Shown: positions 16,202 to 24,833 of the stretch, piece after piece | How positions within the stretch are numbered: the first letter of the stretch is position 1 | How the letters are laid out: every line of letters begins with the position of its first letter | Source of the DNA: Clostridium sp. | GTDB lineage: Bacteria; Bacillota; Clostridia; Clostridiales; Clostridiaceae | Assembly: GCF_018372875.1 (NCBI RefSeq) | Contig: NZ_JAHAIF010000009.1 | Span: 12,650-76,649, forward strand | Length of the DNA: 64,000 nucleotides | Direction: 5' to 3' | The notes under the pieces: model-generated | What the model saw: the letters and a program-made list of their open reading frames with translations, nothing else | The model's database searches: none | What the model was told of the DNA's origin: nothing | Translations under genes and position numbers: made by a program

Positions 16202-17077
16202 CTACACTTTCTCTCTTGTTATCTTACCAAGTAACCCAGAAGGTTTAATTAATAAAATAACAATTAGGATACCAAAAACTATTGCATCTGAAAAAGTAGT
16301 AGATATATATGCCTTTGAAAGTGTTTCTAATAAGCCAATAGATAATCCTCCTAGTAAAGCACCAGGTATACTTCCTATTCCTCCAAGTACTGCTGCAACA
16401 AAGGCTTTTAGACCAGGCATAACACCCATATAAGGAGTTATGCTAGGATAGGATATTGCTACTAGAACACCAGCAATACCAGCTAGAGCAGAACCAATAG
16501 CAAAAGTTAGTGATATTGTATTATTAACGTTTATTCCCATCAAAGATGCAGCCTCTATATCAAAGGAAGCTGCTCTCATTGCCTTTCCAACCTTAGTTTT
16601 AAAAACAATAAATTGAAGGAGAAGTACAAGGATTGCAGATACAGCGAACATAAGTAGTGTCTTCCATTCTATATGAAGTGCACCTATTTCTAAGTAACCA
16701 GCTTTAATTAGGTCTGGAAATGGTTTTGGATTAGCACCAACTAGAACTCTCATGCTATTTTGTAATAACAAAGAAACACCTATTGCAGTAATAAGTAATG
16801 TTATTCTTGGTGAGTTTCTTAGTGGCTTATATGCTACTTTCTCAATTATAATACCAGCTAGTGCAGATGTAGCCATTGCAGCTAATAATGTAGGTACTAG
16901 CGGTAAATTTAGTGTAGTAGCACAATAGAAGCCTGCAAAGGCTCCTATCATGTATATTTCACCATGGGCAAAGTTTATTAATTGAATTATTCCATATACC
17001 ATTGTGTAACCTAAAGCTAGGAGTGCATATACGCTACCTAAAGCTAAGCCATTAATCAATTGTTGTAAAAATTCCAT
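16202..17077 (-). CDS. livH: Branched-chain amino acid ABC transporter permease LivH
   Basis: A 291-residue permease of the LivH type: GSVYALLALGYTMVYGI near the N-terminus, NFAHGEIYMIGAF, the coupling loop KAMRAASFDIEAASLMGI, and GGIGSIPGALLGG towards the C-terminus. AGGAGGAG precedes the ATG. It follows the binding-protein gene by 29 bases. Confidence 0.94.
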   Translation of the reverse strand: MEFLQQLINGLALGSVYALLALGYTMVYGIIQLINFAHGEIYMIGAFAGFYCATTLNLPLVPTLLAAMATSALAGIIIEKVAYKPLRNSPRITLLITAIGVSLLLQNSMRVLVGANPKPFPDLIKAGYLEIGALHIEWKTLLMFAVSAILVLLLQFIVFKTKVGKAMRAASFDIEAASLMGINVNNTISLTFAIGSALAGIAGVLVAISYPSITPYMGVMPGLKAFVAAVLGGIGSIPGALLGGLSIGLLETLSKAYISTTFSDAIVFGILIVILLIKPSGLLGKITREKV

Positions 17078-17106
17078 AGTAACTCCTCCTTTAGTTAAGT
17101 ATTATA

Positions 17107-18261
17107 TTAAGGATTAACTTTATCATTTAATTCCTTCTTGTCTCCATTAATTTTTATAATAGTTGCGCTCTTAACAGCTGATCTTTCTTCATTAAATTTG
17201 ATATTTCCAGTTACGCTGTTAATTTCCATTCCAGCTAAAGCATCTCTTATTGCAGTTCCATCTGTACTATTTGCTTTTTCTATAGCTTTAACTAAAATTT
17301 TAGCTGTATCATAAGAAAGAGCAGCAAAGCAGTCTGGAGTTTTGTTATATTTCTTAGTATAAGAATCAACAAAGTTCTTTACATTTTCTTCAGTATCCTC
17401 AGCATAGTAGTGGTTAATGTATATAGCACCATCTACAGCAGTTCCACCAATCTTAGTTAATTCTTCAGATTCCCATCCGTCTCCACCTAAGAATTGAGAA
17501 GTTATGCCCATATCTCTAGCTTGTTTAGCTATTAAACCAACAACATTGTAGTAATCTGGTAATATAATAACATCTGGATTAGCAGATTTTATTTTAGTAA
17601 GTTGTGCCTTAAAATCTGTTTCTTTGTCACTACCATAAGATAAGAATTCTACTACTTGTCCACCGTTTTTCTCTAAAGTTTCTTTGTATGCATTTGCAAT
17701 TCCCTTTGAGTAATCAGAAGAAGAATTGTATAAAACAGCAGCAGTAGTCTTTCCTAAATTCTCCTTAGTGTATTTAGCTAATATTTCACCTTGGAATGAA
17801 TCTACAAAACATCCTCTAAACATAAAATCTCCACCTACATTAGTTATTGTTGGTTCAGTTCCAGTAGGTGTAATCATAGGAATCTTTTTATTTGTTGAAT
17901 TAGGTGCTATTGCTAAAGTAGTACCAGATGTAACTCCTCCAAGAATTGCACAAACTCCATCTTTATCAACTAATTTGTTAAATGCTGAAGCAGCTACAGT
18001 ATTATCACTTTGATCATCCTCAAAGATGAATTCAACTTTCTTGCCATTTATACCTCCAGCTGCATTAATTTCTTCAGCTAAAAGATCTGCCCCCTCTTTA
18101 ACTGAGATACCGTAAGTTGAGTTTGGCCCAGATAAAGGTCCTATTCCCCCTATTTTTATAACCTCTGAATCAGCCCCGCCTTCAGAGTTACCTCCACATC
18201 CTGCAAGTACTGAGAAAGCCATAGCAGAAGCTAAAACTCCACAAAGTAATTTCTTTTTCAT
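17107..18261 (-). CDS. livJ: Branched-chain amino acid-binding lipoprotein
   Basis: A 384-residue receptor with a lipoprotein signal (lipobox LAGCGG, Cys about residue 22) and a two-lobed periplasmic-binding fold of the leucine-binding-protein type. Markers are IGGIGPLSGPNSTYG, GGVTSGTTLAIAP and the TPTGTEP hinge segment. It is the first gene of livJHMGF. AAAGGGGG precedes the ATG. Ligand specificity among Leu/Ile/Val, or other amino acids used by some family members, cannot be fixed by reading. Confidence 0.92.
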   Translation of the reverse strand: MKKKLLCGVLASAMAFSVLAGCGGNSEGGADSEVIKIGGIGPLSGPNSTYGISVKEGADLLAEEINAAGGINGKKVEFIFEDDQSDNTVAASAFNKLVDKDGVCAILGGVTSGTTLAIAPNSTNKKIPMITPTGTEPTITNVGGDFMFRGCFVDSFQGEILAKYTKENLGKTTAAVLYNSSSDYSKGIANAYKETLEKNGGQVVEFLSYGSDKETDFKAQLTKIKSANPDVIILPDYYNVVGLIAKQARDMGITSQFLGGDGWESEELTKIGGTAVDGAIYINHYYAEDTEENVKNFVDSYTKKYNKTPDCFAALSYDTAKILVKAIEKANSTDGTAIRDALAGMEINSVTGNIKFNEERSAVKSATIIKINGDKKELNDKVNP

Positions 18262-18303
18262 AATAAATCCCCCTTTAATATTTAATTCTTAAATAATAAC
18301 AAA

Positions 18304-18376
18304 AATGATTGATAAATCATTATTAAGTTTTAATAAATAGTATCAATATAATATCATATAAAGAAAATTATTACAA
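18304..18376 (-). promoter_or_regulatory. Promoter of livJHMGF with an inverted repeat in the leader
   Basis: Minus strand TTGTAA (18376-18371) and TATTAT (18353-18348) with a 17-base spacer. Between the expected transcription start and livJ lies the inverted repeat AATGATT-GATA-AATCATT (18304-18321), a possible operator; it does not match the CodY box closely. Confidence 0.5.
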
Positions 18377-18476
18377 TATTGTTATTTAATATTTTATAGC
18401 AAATATAATAAAAAGTTCCAAAAAGATAAATATTTTGTAAATGTAAATGTTATCTTGAAGTTTAATAAAAAATTTT

Positions 18477-18922
18477 TCAGAGTTGAATAGCGATAAACTA
18501 TATAGGCTTGCTTTTATATATGTTAAAAATAAAGATGAATCATTAGATATCCTTCAAGACTCTATAGTTAAAGCTTATAAAAATATTAATAAACTTAAGG
18601 ATATGAAAGCATTAGAAAAGTGGATTAATAGAATATTATTAATACAGCTTTAGATTATTTAAGGAAAAGCTCAAGGATTGTCTATTGTGATGAAAAAATT
18701 AAAAATATTGAATTAATAGAAGATAATAACAGTGAATTAATAGAATCTGTGGATAACTTGCCTAAAGATTTAAAAACTGTGATTATTTTAAAATATTTTC
18801 ATGGCTACACCATAAATGAAGTAAGTGAGATTTTAGAGATATCTGTTCCAACTGTAAAGAATAGACTTCATAAAGCACTTAATTTTCTAAGAAAAGAATT
18901 TAAGGAGGGTAGTTATGAGTAA
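18477..18922 (+). pseudogene. ECF-type sigma factor, N-terminally truncated and frameshifted
   Basis: Two frames together encode most of an extracytoplasmic-function sigma factor. Frame one gives LYRLAFIYVKNKDESLDILQ (region 2) to EKWINRIL and then stops at 18651. Frame two, offset by one base from about 18638, continues INTALDYLRKSS and supplies region 4 (LPKDLKTVIILKYFHGYTI, a helix-turn-helix with VPTVKNRLHKAL) to TAA at 18920. The joint reads WINRIL-INTALDYL, as expected if one base has been lost. No start codon or ribosome site precedes region 2; the frame closes at a stop after about 20 codons. The 3' end overlaps the anti-sigma start as ATGAGTAA, the arrangement of intact sigma/anti-sigma pairs. 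Confidence 0.85.
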
Positions 18923-20147
18923 GAGTATTTTTGAAGAGGAAAAAAGAAATTATGAGAATATAGAAATTCCTGAAGAGTTAAATTTTAGAGTTAAAAAAGC
19001 TATGAGTATAGGAAAGAAAGAAATATTAAAAAAACGTATATACAATGTAGGAAAAAGTGTGGTTGCATTATTTATAATTTTCGTTGCAAGTGTAAATATA
19101 TCAGCTACAGCAGCAGAAGCATTTAGTTCAATACCAGGATTTAAAAAGTTAGTGGAATTAGTTAGATTCAATGGTGGTGATGATGGTTTTGAAAATGCTG
19201 TGGAGTCTGGATTGGTTCAAAGTATTAATTATTCTGAAGAAAAGAATGGCATTAAATTTAAATTAAATAGTTTATCAGGAGATTATAAAAGGCTTTGGGT
19301 CAATTATGAAATTGAAGATATAGATAAGTATGATGTTGATATAATGGTAAAAACTGATTATCCTATATCAAATCAAGTGTCAGTGGTGCAAGGAACTTTT
19401 AATATAAATGATAATTATTTTGAAACTACATTTAATGAGTTTCCATATGAAATAACATTTGAATTTAAGGTATACAAAAAAGGAGAAGGTGGAGATTTAA
19501 CAAGTTATGATCCTATTTCAACATTTATAGTGCCAGTAAAGTTAGATGAAGCTTTTAATGTAGATATTAAGGAGTTTGAGATCAAAGCAGAACCATTAAA
19601 ATTAGATGTTGGAACTATAAATTTTGTAAAGTTTGAAACAAGTAAAACTAGAACAGTTCTTAAATTTAATAGTAATTATTATGATAGCCTTATGTTTTTA
19701 CAGTGCAAAATAATTGATAAAGATAATAAGGTGTATGTGACAAGCAGTGGATCTATGAATAGTGATATTCAATATGGCTATATGGAGTTCAATGGGGAAA
19801 TTCCTTTTGATAAAAAAGAATTAATTATGAAGTTTTATGAAATTTATGTTCATCCAAAAGAAAAAGTAAAATTAAAGGTAGATATAAATAATAAAACAAT
19901 AGATGAAAATCCATTTGGAATAGAAGTAGATAGCATTGATGGAAGTTATGTAAGACTTAGAAGCAAAGTTGTAGAAGACTTTTCTATAGTGAGAGAAATT
20001 GAAGGTGGTATAAGTGTTAATGGTGGAAATAAAGAGGGAGACTATGTTTATAATAATATAAGTATTTATGAAGCTAAAGAAGGTTTTGAAATATATAGTG
20101 TAATCTTTAAAGATGAAAGAGAAGTGAAATTAAAAATTAGTGAATAA
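18915..20147 (+). CDS. DUF4179-type anti-sigma factor (membrane protein)
   Basis: A 410-residue protein with a charged cytoplasmic N-terminus of about 45 residues containing IPEELNFRVKKAM, one membrane span (about 48-70) and a large extracellular beta-rich domain. This is the layout of DUF4179 anti-sigma proteins encoded behind ECF sigma genes. AGGAGGGT gives a good ribosome site, inside the end of the sigma pseudogene. The sigma partner is broken, so this regulator is an orphan here unless it acts on another sigma factor. The frame itself is intact over its whole length. Confidence 0.78.
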   Translation: MSKSIFEEEKRNYENIEIPEELNFRVKKAMSIGKKEILKKRIYNVGKSVVALFIIFVASVNISATAAEAFSSIPGFKKLVELVRFNGGDDGFENAVESGLVQSINYSEEKNGIKFKLNSLSGDYKRLWVNYEIEDIDKYDVDIMVKTDYPISNQVSVVQGTFNINDNYFETTFNEFPYEITFEFKVYKKGEGGDLTSYDPISTFIVPVKLDEAFNVDIKEFEIKAEPLKLDVGTINFVKFETSKTRTVLKFNSNYYDSLMFLQCKIIDKDNKVYVTSSGSMNSDIQYGYMEFNGEIPFDKKELIMKFYEIYVHPKEKVKLKVDINNKTIDENPFGIEVDSIDGSYVRLRSKVVEDFSIVREIEGGISVNGGNKEGDYVYNNISIYEAKEGFEIYSVIFKDEREVKLKISE

Positions 20148-20149
20148 AG

Positions 20150-20179
20150 AAGCTGCGAAAGCAGTTCCTTTTATTTTTA
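20150..20179 (+). terminator. Terminator of the anti-sigma gene
   Basis: AGCTGC-GAAA-GCAGTT (one G-U pair) followed by CCTTTTATTTTT. Confidence 0.65.
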
Positions 20180-20510
20180 TGAAGAAAGAAGGTAAAAAGG
20201 TAAGAAGATAAGGAGTAAATAAATCGGCGGTGGAGGAATGAGAGTTCTATTCTTTATTTGGTATAGTCATTAATACATTAAGATGGATAAGTACTATACA
20301 TTATAAAAACAATATTAATAATAAAAATAATATTATTTTTATAAATAAGATATCTTATAAAAGAATTTTTCTAAGAGAAATTCTTTTATGACAAGAAATA
20401 TAAGAACTTAAGAACTTTACAATATATAAATATATAAATATGCTAAAATAATTCGAGAAAGAAGCAATAGTCTTTTGATAAGAAAGAGAAGCTTATGGAA
20501 TTAGAAGTTT
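20180..20510. other. Non-coding AT-rich interval between anti-sigma factor and FtsH
   Basis: About 330 bases with no plausible gene. Contents: a GGTGGAGGAATG that opens only an 11-codon frame at 20237, and an 11-bp hairpin TAAAAGAATTT/AAATTCTTTTA at about 20357-20388. No recognised RNA family. Confidence 0.5.
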
Positions 20511-20548
20511 TCTAAAAGAAAAGAAGCTTTGCATCAGCAAAGCTTCTT
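20511..20548 (-). terminator. Terminator of ftsH overlapping its stop codon
   Basis: Minus strand GAAGAAGCTTTGC-TGAT-GCAAAGCTTCTT followed by TTCTTTTAG; the stem contains the 3' end of the gene. Confidence 0.75.
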
Positions 20549-22279
20549 CCAAATATCTATTTCTTCTTTCTTTAAGGTTTCCTTTTCTAAAAGTTCAATA
20601 GAGAATTGCTCTAATAATTCTTTATTATTATTCAGAAGCTTTAGGGTATCATCATATAAAGAGTTAATTAAATCCTTACACTCTTCTATAACCTTTGTGC
20701 TATATCCAGATGCCATTGATCCTAAGGAAGAGAGTTTTAATAAGCCCAAGGTTTCTCCCATTCCATATTCACTAATCATTCCCATAGCAATGTTAGTAGC
20801 ATTGGTTAAATCACTAGAAGCTCCAGTTGTTATTTTTTCTTTTCCAAAGATAATTTCTTCAGCTGCACGTCCACCAAGCATAACCATTATCTTTTTCTTT
20901 AAATAATCAGCTCTTTGATAATTGGTATCTTCTGGTATAGTTAATGTGTATCCTCCAGCACCTTTAGTAGTTGGGATTATAGATATCTTTGAAACCTCAT
21001 CTTCAGGTAATACTAATAATGATGTTAAAGCATGTCCAACTTCGTGATAAGAAGTAAGTAATAGGTCAGATTCTTTTAAGTGTGACCTCTCAAGTTTTTC
21101 ATGTCCTGCTAGAACTATTGAATATGCTTTATCTATATGAGTTTCAGTTATATACTCAGAATTATCCTTAGCAGCAAGTATTGCAGCTTCATTAATTAAA
21201 TTTTCTAGCTTAGCACCAGAAAAATAAGATGTCTTCTTTGCAATATCTTTAATGTTTAAATCAATATGAGGCTTATTGCTTAAATGAAGATTTATTATTT
21301 TTTCTCTTGCAGAAACATCTGGAAGAGCTACTTCTATATGTCTATCAAATCTACCAGGTCTAAGTAAAGCTTGGTCTAAAATATCTAATCTATTTGTAGC
21401 TGCCATTACAATGACACCTTCACTTTCACCAAAGCCTGACATTTCTGTTAATAGGGCGTTAAGGGTTTGATCTCTTTCATCATTTCCACCAGCAGCTTTA
21501 CCACTATCTCTATTTTTACCTATAGCATCTATTTCATCTATGAAGATTACTGCTTTTCCGTGACTTCTTGCTTTTTTAAATAGATTTCTAATTCTAGCGG
21601 CACCAACACCTACATATACTTGCACGAAATCAGATCCACTTAAGGCATAGAAAGGTACTTTAGCTTCACCAGCAACAGCCTTAGCAAGAAGAGTTTTTCC
21701 TGTACCAGGGTCACCATAAAGAATTACCCCTTTAGGCATTCTTGCACCATAGCTTTTATATTTTTCAGGGTTAGATAGAAAATCAACTATTTCCTTTAAA
21801 CTTTCCTTTGCCTCCTCATTTCCAGCAACATCTTTAAAGCTTAGAGCCTTGCTATTATCTTCACTAAAGTCTGTTAACTCTATTGATGTAGCGGAGGACA
21901 TTCCTTTAGATTTATTTGTACTCATAAAAACTAGTGTTATTATTGAGCCTAGCAATAAAAGACCAGCAAAGGTTTTTGTAACATTTATATTATTATTCTC
22001 ATTTATAGAGATATTCTTACTTAATAGTTCTTCCTTTAAAGTAGGACTATTAGGATTATCAGTTTTATAGCTTGTCCCATCTTTTAAATAAATACTCATA
22101 TAGGGGTTATTGCTTAAAGCAACTTTTAATACTTGGTTTGATTCTAAATCAGATTTAAAAGTATTATATGACTTATTATTTTTTGTATTAAAATTTACTG
22201 ATGAGAAGAGTAGTATACCTAATGATAATATTGAAGTTATTATTGGAATTATAATATAATTTTTCTTTTGTTTATTCAT
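20534..22279 (-). CDS. ftsH: ATP-dependent zinc metalloprotease FtsH
   Basis: A 581-residue membrane-anchored AAA+ protease. It has two N-terminal membrane helices (about residues 8-28 and 102-122) around a short external domain. The AAA module follows with Walker A GDPGTGKT (189-196), Walker B VIFIDEIDAI, and second region of homology ATNRLDILDQALLRPGRFDR. The M41 peptidase has the zinc site HEVGH (412-416). It is shorter than the usual 600-650 residues because the C-terminal tail is short. A frame extended upstream by 27 codons lacks a ribosome site; GGAGGT fits ATG 22279. It stands alone, not beside tilS/hpt, so it may be a second FtsH copy (inference). Confidence 0.92.
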   Translation of the reverse strand: MNKQKKNYIIIPIITSILSLGILLFSSVNFNTKNNKSYNTFKSDLESNQVLKVALSNNPYMSIYLKDGTSYKTDNPNSPTLKEELLSKNISINENNNINVTKTFAGLLLLGSIITLVFMSTNKSKGMSSATSIELTDFSEDNSKALSFKDVAGNEEAKESLKEIVDFLSNPEKYKSYGARMPKGVILYGDPGTGKTLLAKAVAGEAKVPFYALSGSDFVQVYVGVGAARIRNLFKKARSHGKAVIFIDEIDAIGKNRDSGKAAGGNDERDQTLNALLTEMSGFGESEGVIVMAATNRLDILDQALLRPGRFDRHIEVALPDVSAREKIINLHLSNKPHIDLNIKDIAKKTSYFSGAKLENLINEAAILAAKDNSEYITETHIDKAYSIVLAGHEKLERSHLKESDLLLTSYHEVGHALTSLLVLPEDEVSKISIIPTTKGAGGYTLTIPEDTNYQRADYLKKKIMVMLGGRAAEEIIFGKEKITTGASSDLTNATNIAMGMISEYGMGETLGLLKLSSLGSMASGYSTKVIEECKDLINSLYDDTLKLLNNNKELLEQFSIELLEKETLKKEEIDIWKKLC

Positions 22280-22309
22280 TGGGTACCTCCAAAATGTATT
22301 TATACTACT

Positions 22310-22337
22310 ATTATAAATATTTTGAATATTATGTCTA
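22310..22337 (-). promoter_or_regulatory. Putative ftsH promoter
   Basis: Minus strand TAGACA (22337-22332) and TATAAT (22315-22310) with a 16-base spacer, 31 bases upstream of the chosen ATG. This supports the shorter start. Confidence 0.5.
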
Positions 22338-22396
22338 ATTAAAATCATAACATTTACCAATGTAAGTTATGGTATGTAATAAAGAATGAAAGTTAT

Positions 22397-22425
22397 TTTA
22401 CAACTGATTAAATAAAGGGTAAAAT
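22397..22425 (+). promoter_or_regulatory. Promoter of the DUF1232-rnhA region
   Basis: TTTACA and TAAAAT with a 17-base spacer, 35 bases before the DUF1232 gene. Confidence 0.5.
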
Positions 22426-22459
22426 ATAGAAAGATTAGTAATATTGGAGGAAATATTAT

Positions 22460-23413
22460 ATGAAAATTTCAGGTGTACAAGCCCAATTAGTGGGATCAGA
22501 TATACTTAGTATAATTAATGAGTTCGTTAAGGTTGATGGATTAGAATTAAAGGAAGTAACAATAGATAATGCTATTAATATAAAAGGAACTTTTAAAAAA
22601 GGGGTTTCTATTGATTTTTCAGGACAGTTAACAATAGAAAAGGTAGAAAATTCAATAGTTACTGCTAAGTTTTCAAAGTTAAAACTTATGAAATTAGGGT
22701 TCTTTAGGCCTATAAGAAGTTTAGCGTTAAAAATAGGACTAGGACAATTAAAGATAAGTGGAATAGATGCAACAAAAGATAGGGTTATAATAGATATTAA
22801 AAAGTTGCTTAAGGATATCCCGTATGTAGATATAGATTTAAAAGCACTTTACATAAAAGGACAAGCACTTCATGCAGAAGTAGAGAATATAAATATCTCT
22901 TTAATGGGCAATATTATTAAAGTAGAAGAACCAGAAGTAATTACAGAAGATGAGGAAAAGGATGAAGAACCTGTAAATAAGGTGACTGATTACTATACTT
23001 TAGGTAGAGATAAACTTCAGGAAAAGTTACCTGATGGAGCAAAGAAGATTTCAGATTATATATTTGTAGTTCCTGATATTGTTGCATTAATTTGCAGAAT
23101 GCTTAAAGATAGTAGGGTACCAATAAAAACTAAGTTAGTTGTTTCTGCATCTTTAGCTTATGTTATTTTCCCTACAGATTTAATACCTGATAAAATACCT
23201 TTTATAGGAAAGATAGATGAAATTGCAGTTGTATTTTTTGCTTTAAATAGAATAGCAACAGATGTTCCAACAAAGGTTATTCTAGAAAATTGGGCAGGGA
23301 AGGATGAGCTTGTTTTAGTACTTAAAAATGGTCTGGAATACGTTACTAACTTTACTGGTGCAAAGAATGTAGAAAAGCTTTATAATGTGGTAGAAGAATT
23401 AAGTACGTTATAG
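22460..23413 (+). CDS. YkvA-like DUF1232 domain protein
   Basis: A 317-residue protein. The first 150 residues form an unassigned beta-rich domain (repeated IKGTFKKGVSIDF and SGQLTIEKVE-like strands, resembling a lipid-binding or DUF2993-type sheet). An acidic linker (about 155-175, EDEEKDEEP) and the DUF1232 region (about 228-268) follow. The DUF1232 core is TKLVVSASLAYVIFPTDLIP then DKIPFIGKIDE, hydrophobic enough to associate with the membrane. The function of DUF1232 is not known. GGAGG precedes the ATG, and rnhA follows after 14 bases, so they are probably co-transcribed. Confidence 0.75.
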   Translation: MKISGVQAQLVGSDILSIINEFVKVDGLELKEVTIDNAINIKGTFKKGVSIDFSGQLTIEKVENSIVTAKFSKLKLMKLGFFRPIRSLALKIGLGQLKISGIDATKDRVIIDIKKLLKDIPYVDIDLKALYIKGQALHAEVENINISLMGNIIKVEEPEVITEDEEKDEEPVNKVTDYYTLGRDKLQEKLPDGAKKISDYIFVVPDIVALICRMLKDSRVPIKTKLVVSASLAYVIFPTDLIPDKIPFIGKIDEIAVVFFALNRIATDVPTKVILENWAGKDELVLVLKNGLEYVTNFTGAKNVEKLYNVVEELSTL

Positions 23414-23427
23414 AAAGGAATAATAAT

Positions 23428-24072
23428 ATGTCAAAATATTATTCAATATATAGAGGTAAGTCAGGAATTCCAATGATAGTTAGAACATGGGATGAATGTA
23501 AGGAAGAAGTAATAGGATGTAAGGGAGCAGTATATAAAAGTTTTAAAACTGAAAAGGAAGCAATAGAGTTTTTAGCTTTAAATTCTGAAGGAAAGCCTAA
23601 AACAGTAAAGAATGAAAGTAAGGAAGAAGTTGCTTTAGATCTAGATAATGCAGGACTTGTTATTTATGTAGATGGTAGCTTCTCTTTAGAGAAAGAGAAC
23701 TATTCCTATGGATTGATAGCTATAGATAATGGAGAAGAAGTTTTTGAAGATTGTGGAGTTGGAGAAGACAAAGATTCTGCTTTGTTAAGAAATGTTGCAG
23801 GGGAAGTTTTGGGTTCTTTAAAAGCTACAGAGTTTGCTATAAATAAAGGATATAAAAAAGTTACTATAGTATATGACTATAAAGGTGTAGAATGTTGGGC
23901 CTTAGGTACTTGGAAAAGAAATAAAGAATTAACGCAAGCTTATCATGAAAAAATGCAAGATAATATGAAAAAGATTGATATAAGATTTGTTAAGGTAAAA
24001 GGGCACAGTGGTGATAAGTATAATGACATTGCTGATAAATTAGCAAAAAAAGCATTGGGAATTATTGCATAG
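23428..24072 (+). CDS. rnhA: Ribonuclease H1 with N-terminal hybrid-binding domain
   Basis: A 214-residue enzyme that cleaves RNA in RNA-DNA hybrids. The N-terminal HBD/viroplasmin domain (residues 1-50, YYSIYRGKSGIPMIVRTWDE and YKSFKTEKEA) is followed by a linker and the catalytic fold. The acidic residues are D82 (IYVDGS), E126 (GEVLGS), D150 (VYDYKG) and D200 (HSGDKYNDIAD). The catalytic set looks complete. AAAGGAAT precedes the ATG. Downstream of the DUF1232 gene in the same orientation. Confidence 0.9.
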   Translation: MSKYYSIYRGKSGIPMIVRTWDECKEEVIGCKGAVYKSFKTEKEAIEFLALNSEGKPKTVKNESKEEVALDLDNAGLVIYVDGSFSLEKENYSYGLIAIDNGEEVFEDCGVGEDKDSALLRNVAGEVLGSLKATEFAINKGYKKVTIVYDYKGVECWALGTWKRNKELTQAYHEKMQDNMKKIDIRFVKVKGHSGDKYNDIADKLAKKALGIIA

Positions 24073-24140
24073 GTTAAAATATACTAAAGTACACACTCTA
24101 TATTATGAGAAATATTATTTTATTAAAGAGGTGTGTAAAT

Positions 24141-24314
24141 ATGGGAAGATATATTAGTGGAATGGTAGCTGGATTAGCTGTTGGAGCAACTATTGGAATG
24201 ATAGTAATGCCTCAACTTGATAGAAAGACTCAAAAAAAGATTAAAAAAGCAGGATATAAGTTATTAAATTTTGCTGAAGAATCCTATGGGGATATAATAG
24301 ATTTTATTAATTAA
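24141..24314 (+). CDS. Small YtxH-like membrane protein
   Basis: A 57-residue protein MGRYISGMVAGLAVGATIGM followed by a basic, amphipathic C-terminal half. One glycine-rich membrane helix and a charged tail are typical of YtxH-domain proteins, which are linked to general stress in Bacillus; role unknown here. The frame extends 12 codons upstream, but AGAGGTG fits ATG 24141. The terminator after it is followed by a full type A repeat. Confidence 0.72.
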   Translation: MGRYISGMVAGLAVGATIGMIVMPQLDRKTQKKIKKAGYKLLNFAEESYGDIIDFIN

Positions 24315-24322
24315 TAATATTA

Positions 24323-24357
24323 AGAAAGAGAAGTTGATTTATAACTTCTCTTTCTTT
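24323..24357 (+). terminator. Terminator of the rnhA-ytxH region
   Basis: GAAAGAGAAGTT / AACTTCTCTTTC 12-bp stem, followed by TTTAAT. Copy A3 of the repeat begins within a few bases. Confidence 0.75.
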
Positions 24358-24360
24358 AAT

Positions 24361-24550
24361 GTCTAGGAATGTATAAAATTTTAATTAGCTATAAATGAAA
24401 GGCATTATTACATCTTCATATTAAAAAATATAAAATTGTGGATAATGATTTTATAGTTTCCTTACCATTAATACCAGTGGGGTGAGTATTTATTTTATTG
24501 TGACTTGGAGCGTAGTGACGGAACAATCAAAATAAATATATACTCCACCT
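24361..24550 (+). repeat. Type A intergenic repeat, copy A3 (full length)
   Basis: Starts GTCTAGGAATGTATAAAATT, with TTAGCTATAAATGAAAGG, the AT-rich middle, TTTCCTTACCATTAATA, and the terminal stem GTGGGGTGAGTATTTATTTT paired with AAAATAAATATATACTCCAC. The loop reads GACTTGGAGCGTAGTGACGG then AACAATC. Base changes relative to copy A5 occur on both sides of the stem. Confidence 0.9.
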
Positions 24551-24742
24551 TTTTTATTTATAAAAATCTTTAAGTTATTTAAAACATATTCGACAAAATT
24601 TTGAATGAATTAAAGATAATATATATGTTGATAAAAGGATAAATATAGTGAGGAAAAATAAATATATTTATATAAATTTTTGGTGTTTATTAAAAAAGTA
24701 GCAAAAAAAATAAGAAAAAATTCGTAATAAAATTACAAAATG
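24551..24742. other. AT-rich upstream region of the first XRE/TPR gene
   Basis: About 190 bases of very AT-rich sequence with long A tracts, likely intrinsically curved, leading to the promoter at 24743. No gene or recognised RNA seen. Confidence 0.5.
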
Positions 24743-24772
24743 TTGTTTTCTTTTGCAAATTTATGGTATAAT
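24743..24772 (+). promoter_or_regulatory. Promoter of the XRE/TPR pair
   Basis: TTGTTT and TATAAT with an 18-base spacer, about 60 bases upstream of the first start codon. Confidence 0.6.
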
Positions 24773-24833
24773 TTATGTAAAAAAGATTTATTTATATCAT
24801 GATATTAATACTACTAAAAAGGAAGAGTGCAGT

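Noticed and set aside
18600-18660. Programmed -1 frameshifting in the ECF sigma gene
   Set aside because: No canonical X-XXY-YYZ slippery heptamer or downstream pseudoknot is seen, and the gene also lacks its start, so decay or a sequencing error is simpler.
20529-20906. Plus-strand frame of 125 codons
   Set aside because: Antisense to the FtsH peptidase domain, starts inside the ftsH terminator, no ribosome site.
24361-24550. Type A repeats as a CRISPR array or an IS element
   Set aside because: Copies are scattered singly over 60 kb without spacers, carry no open frame, and have no transposase or clear terminal inverted repeats around the whole unit.
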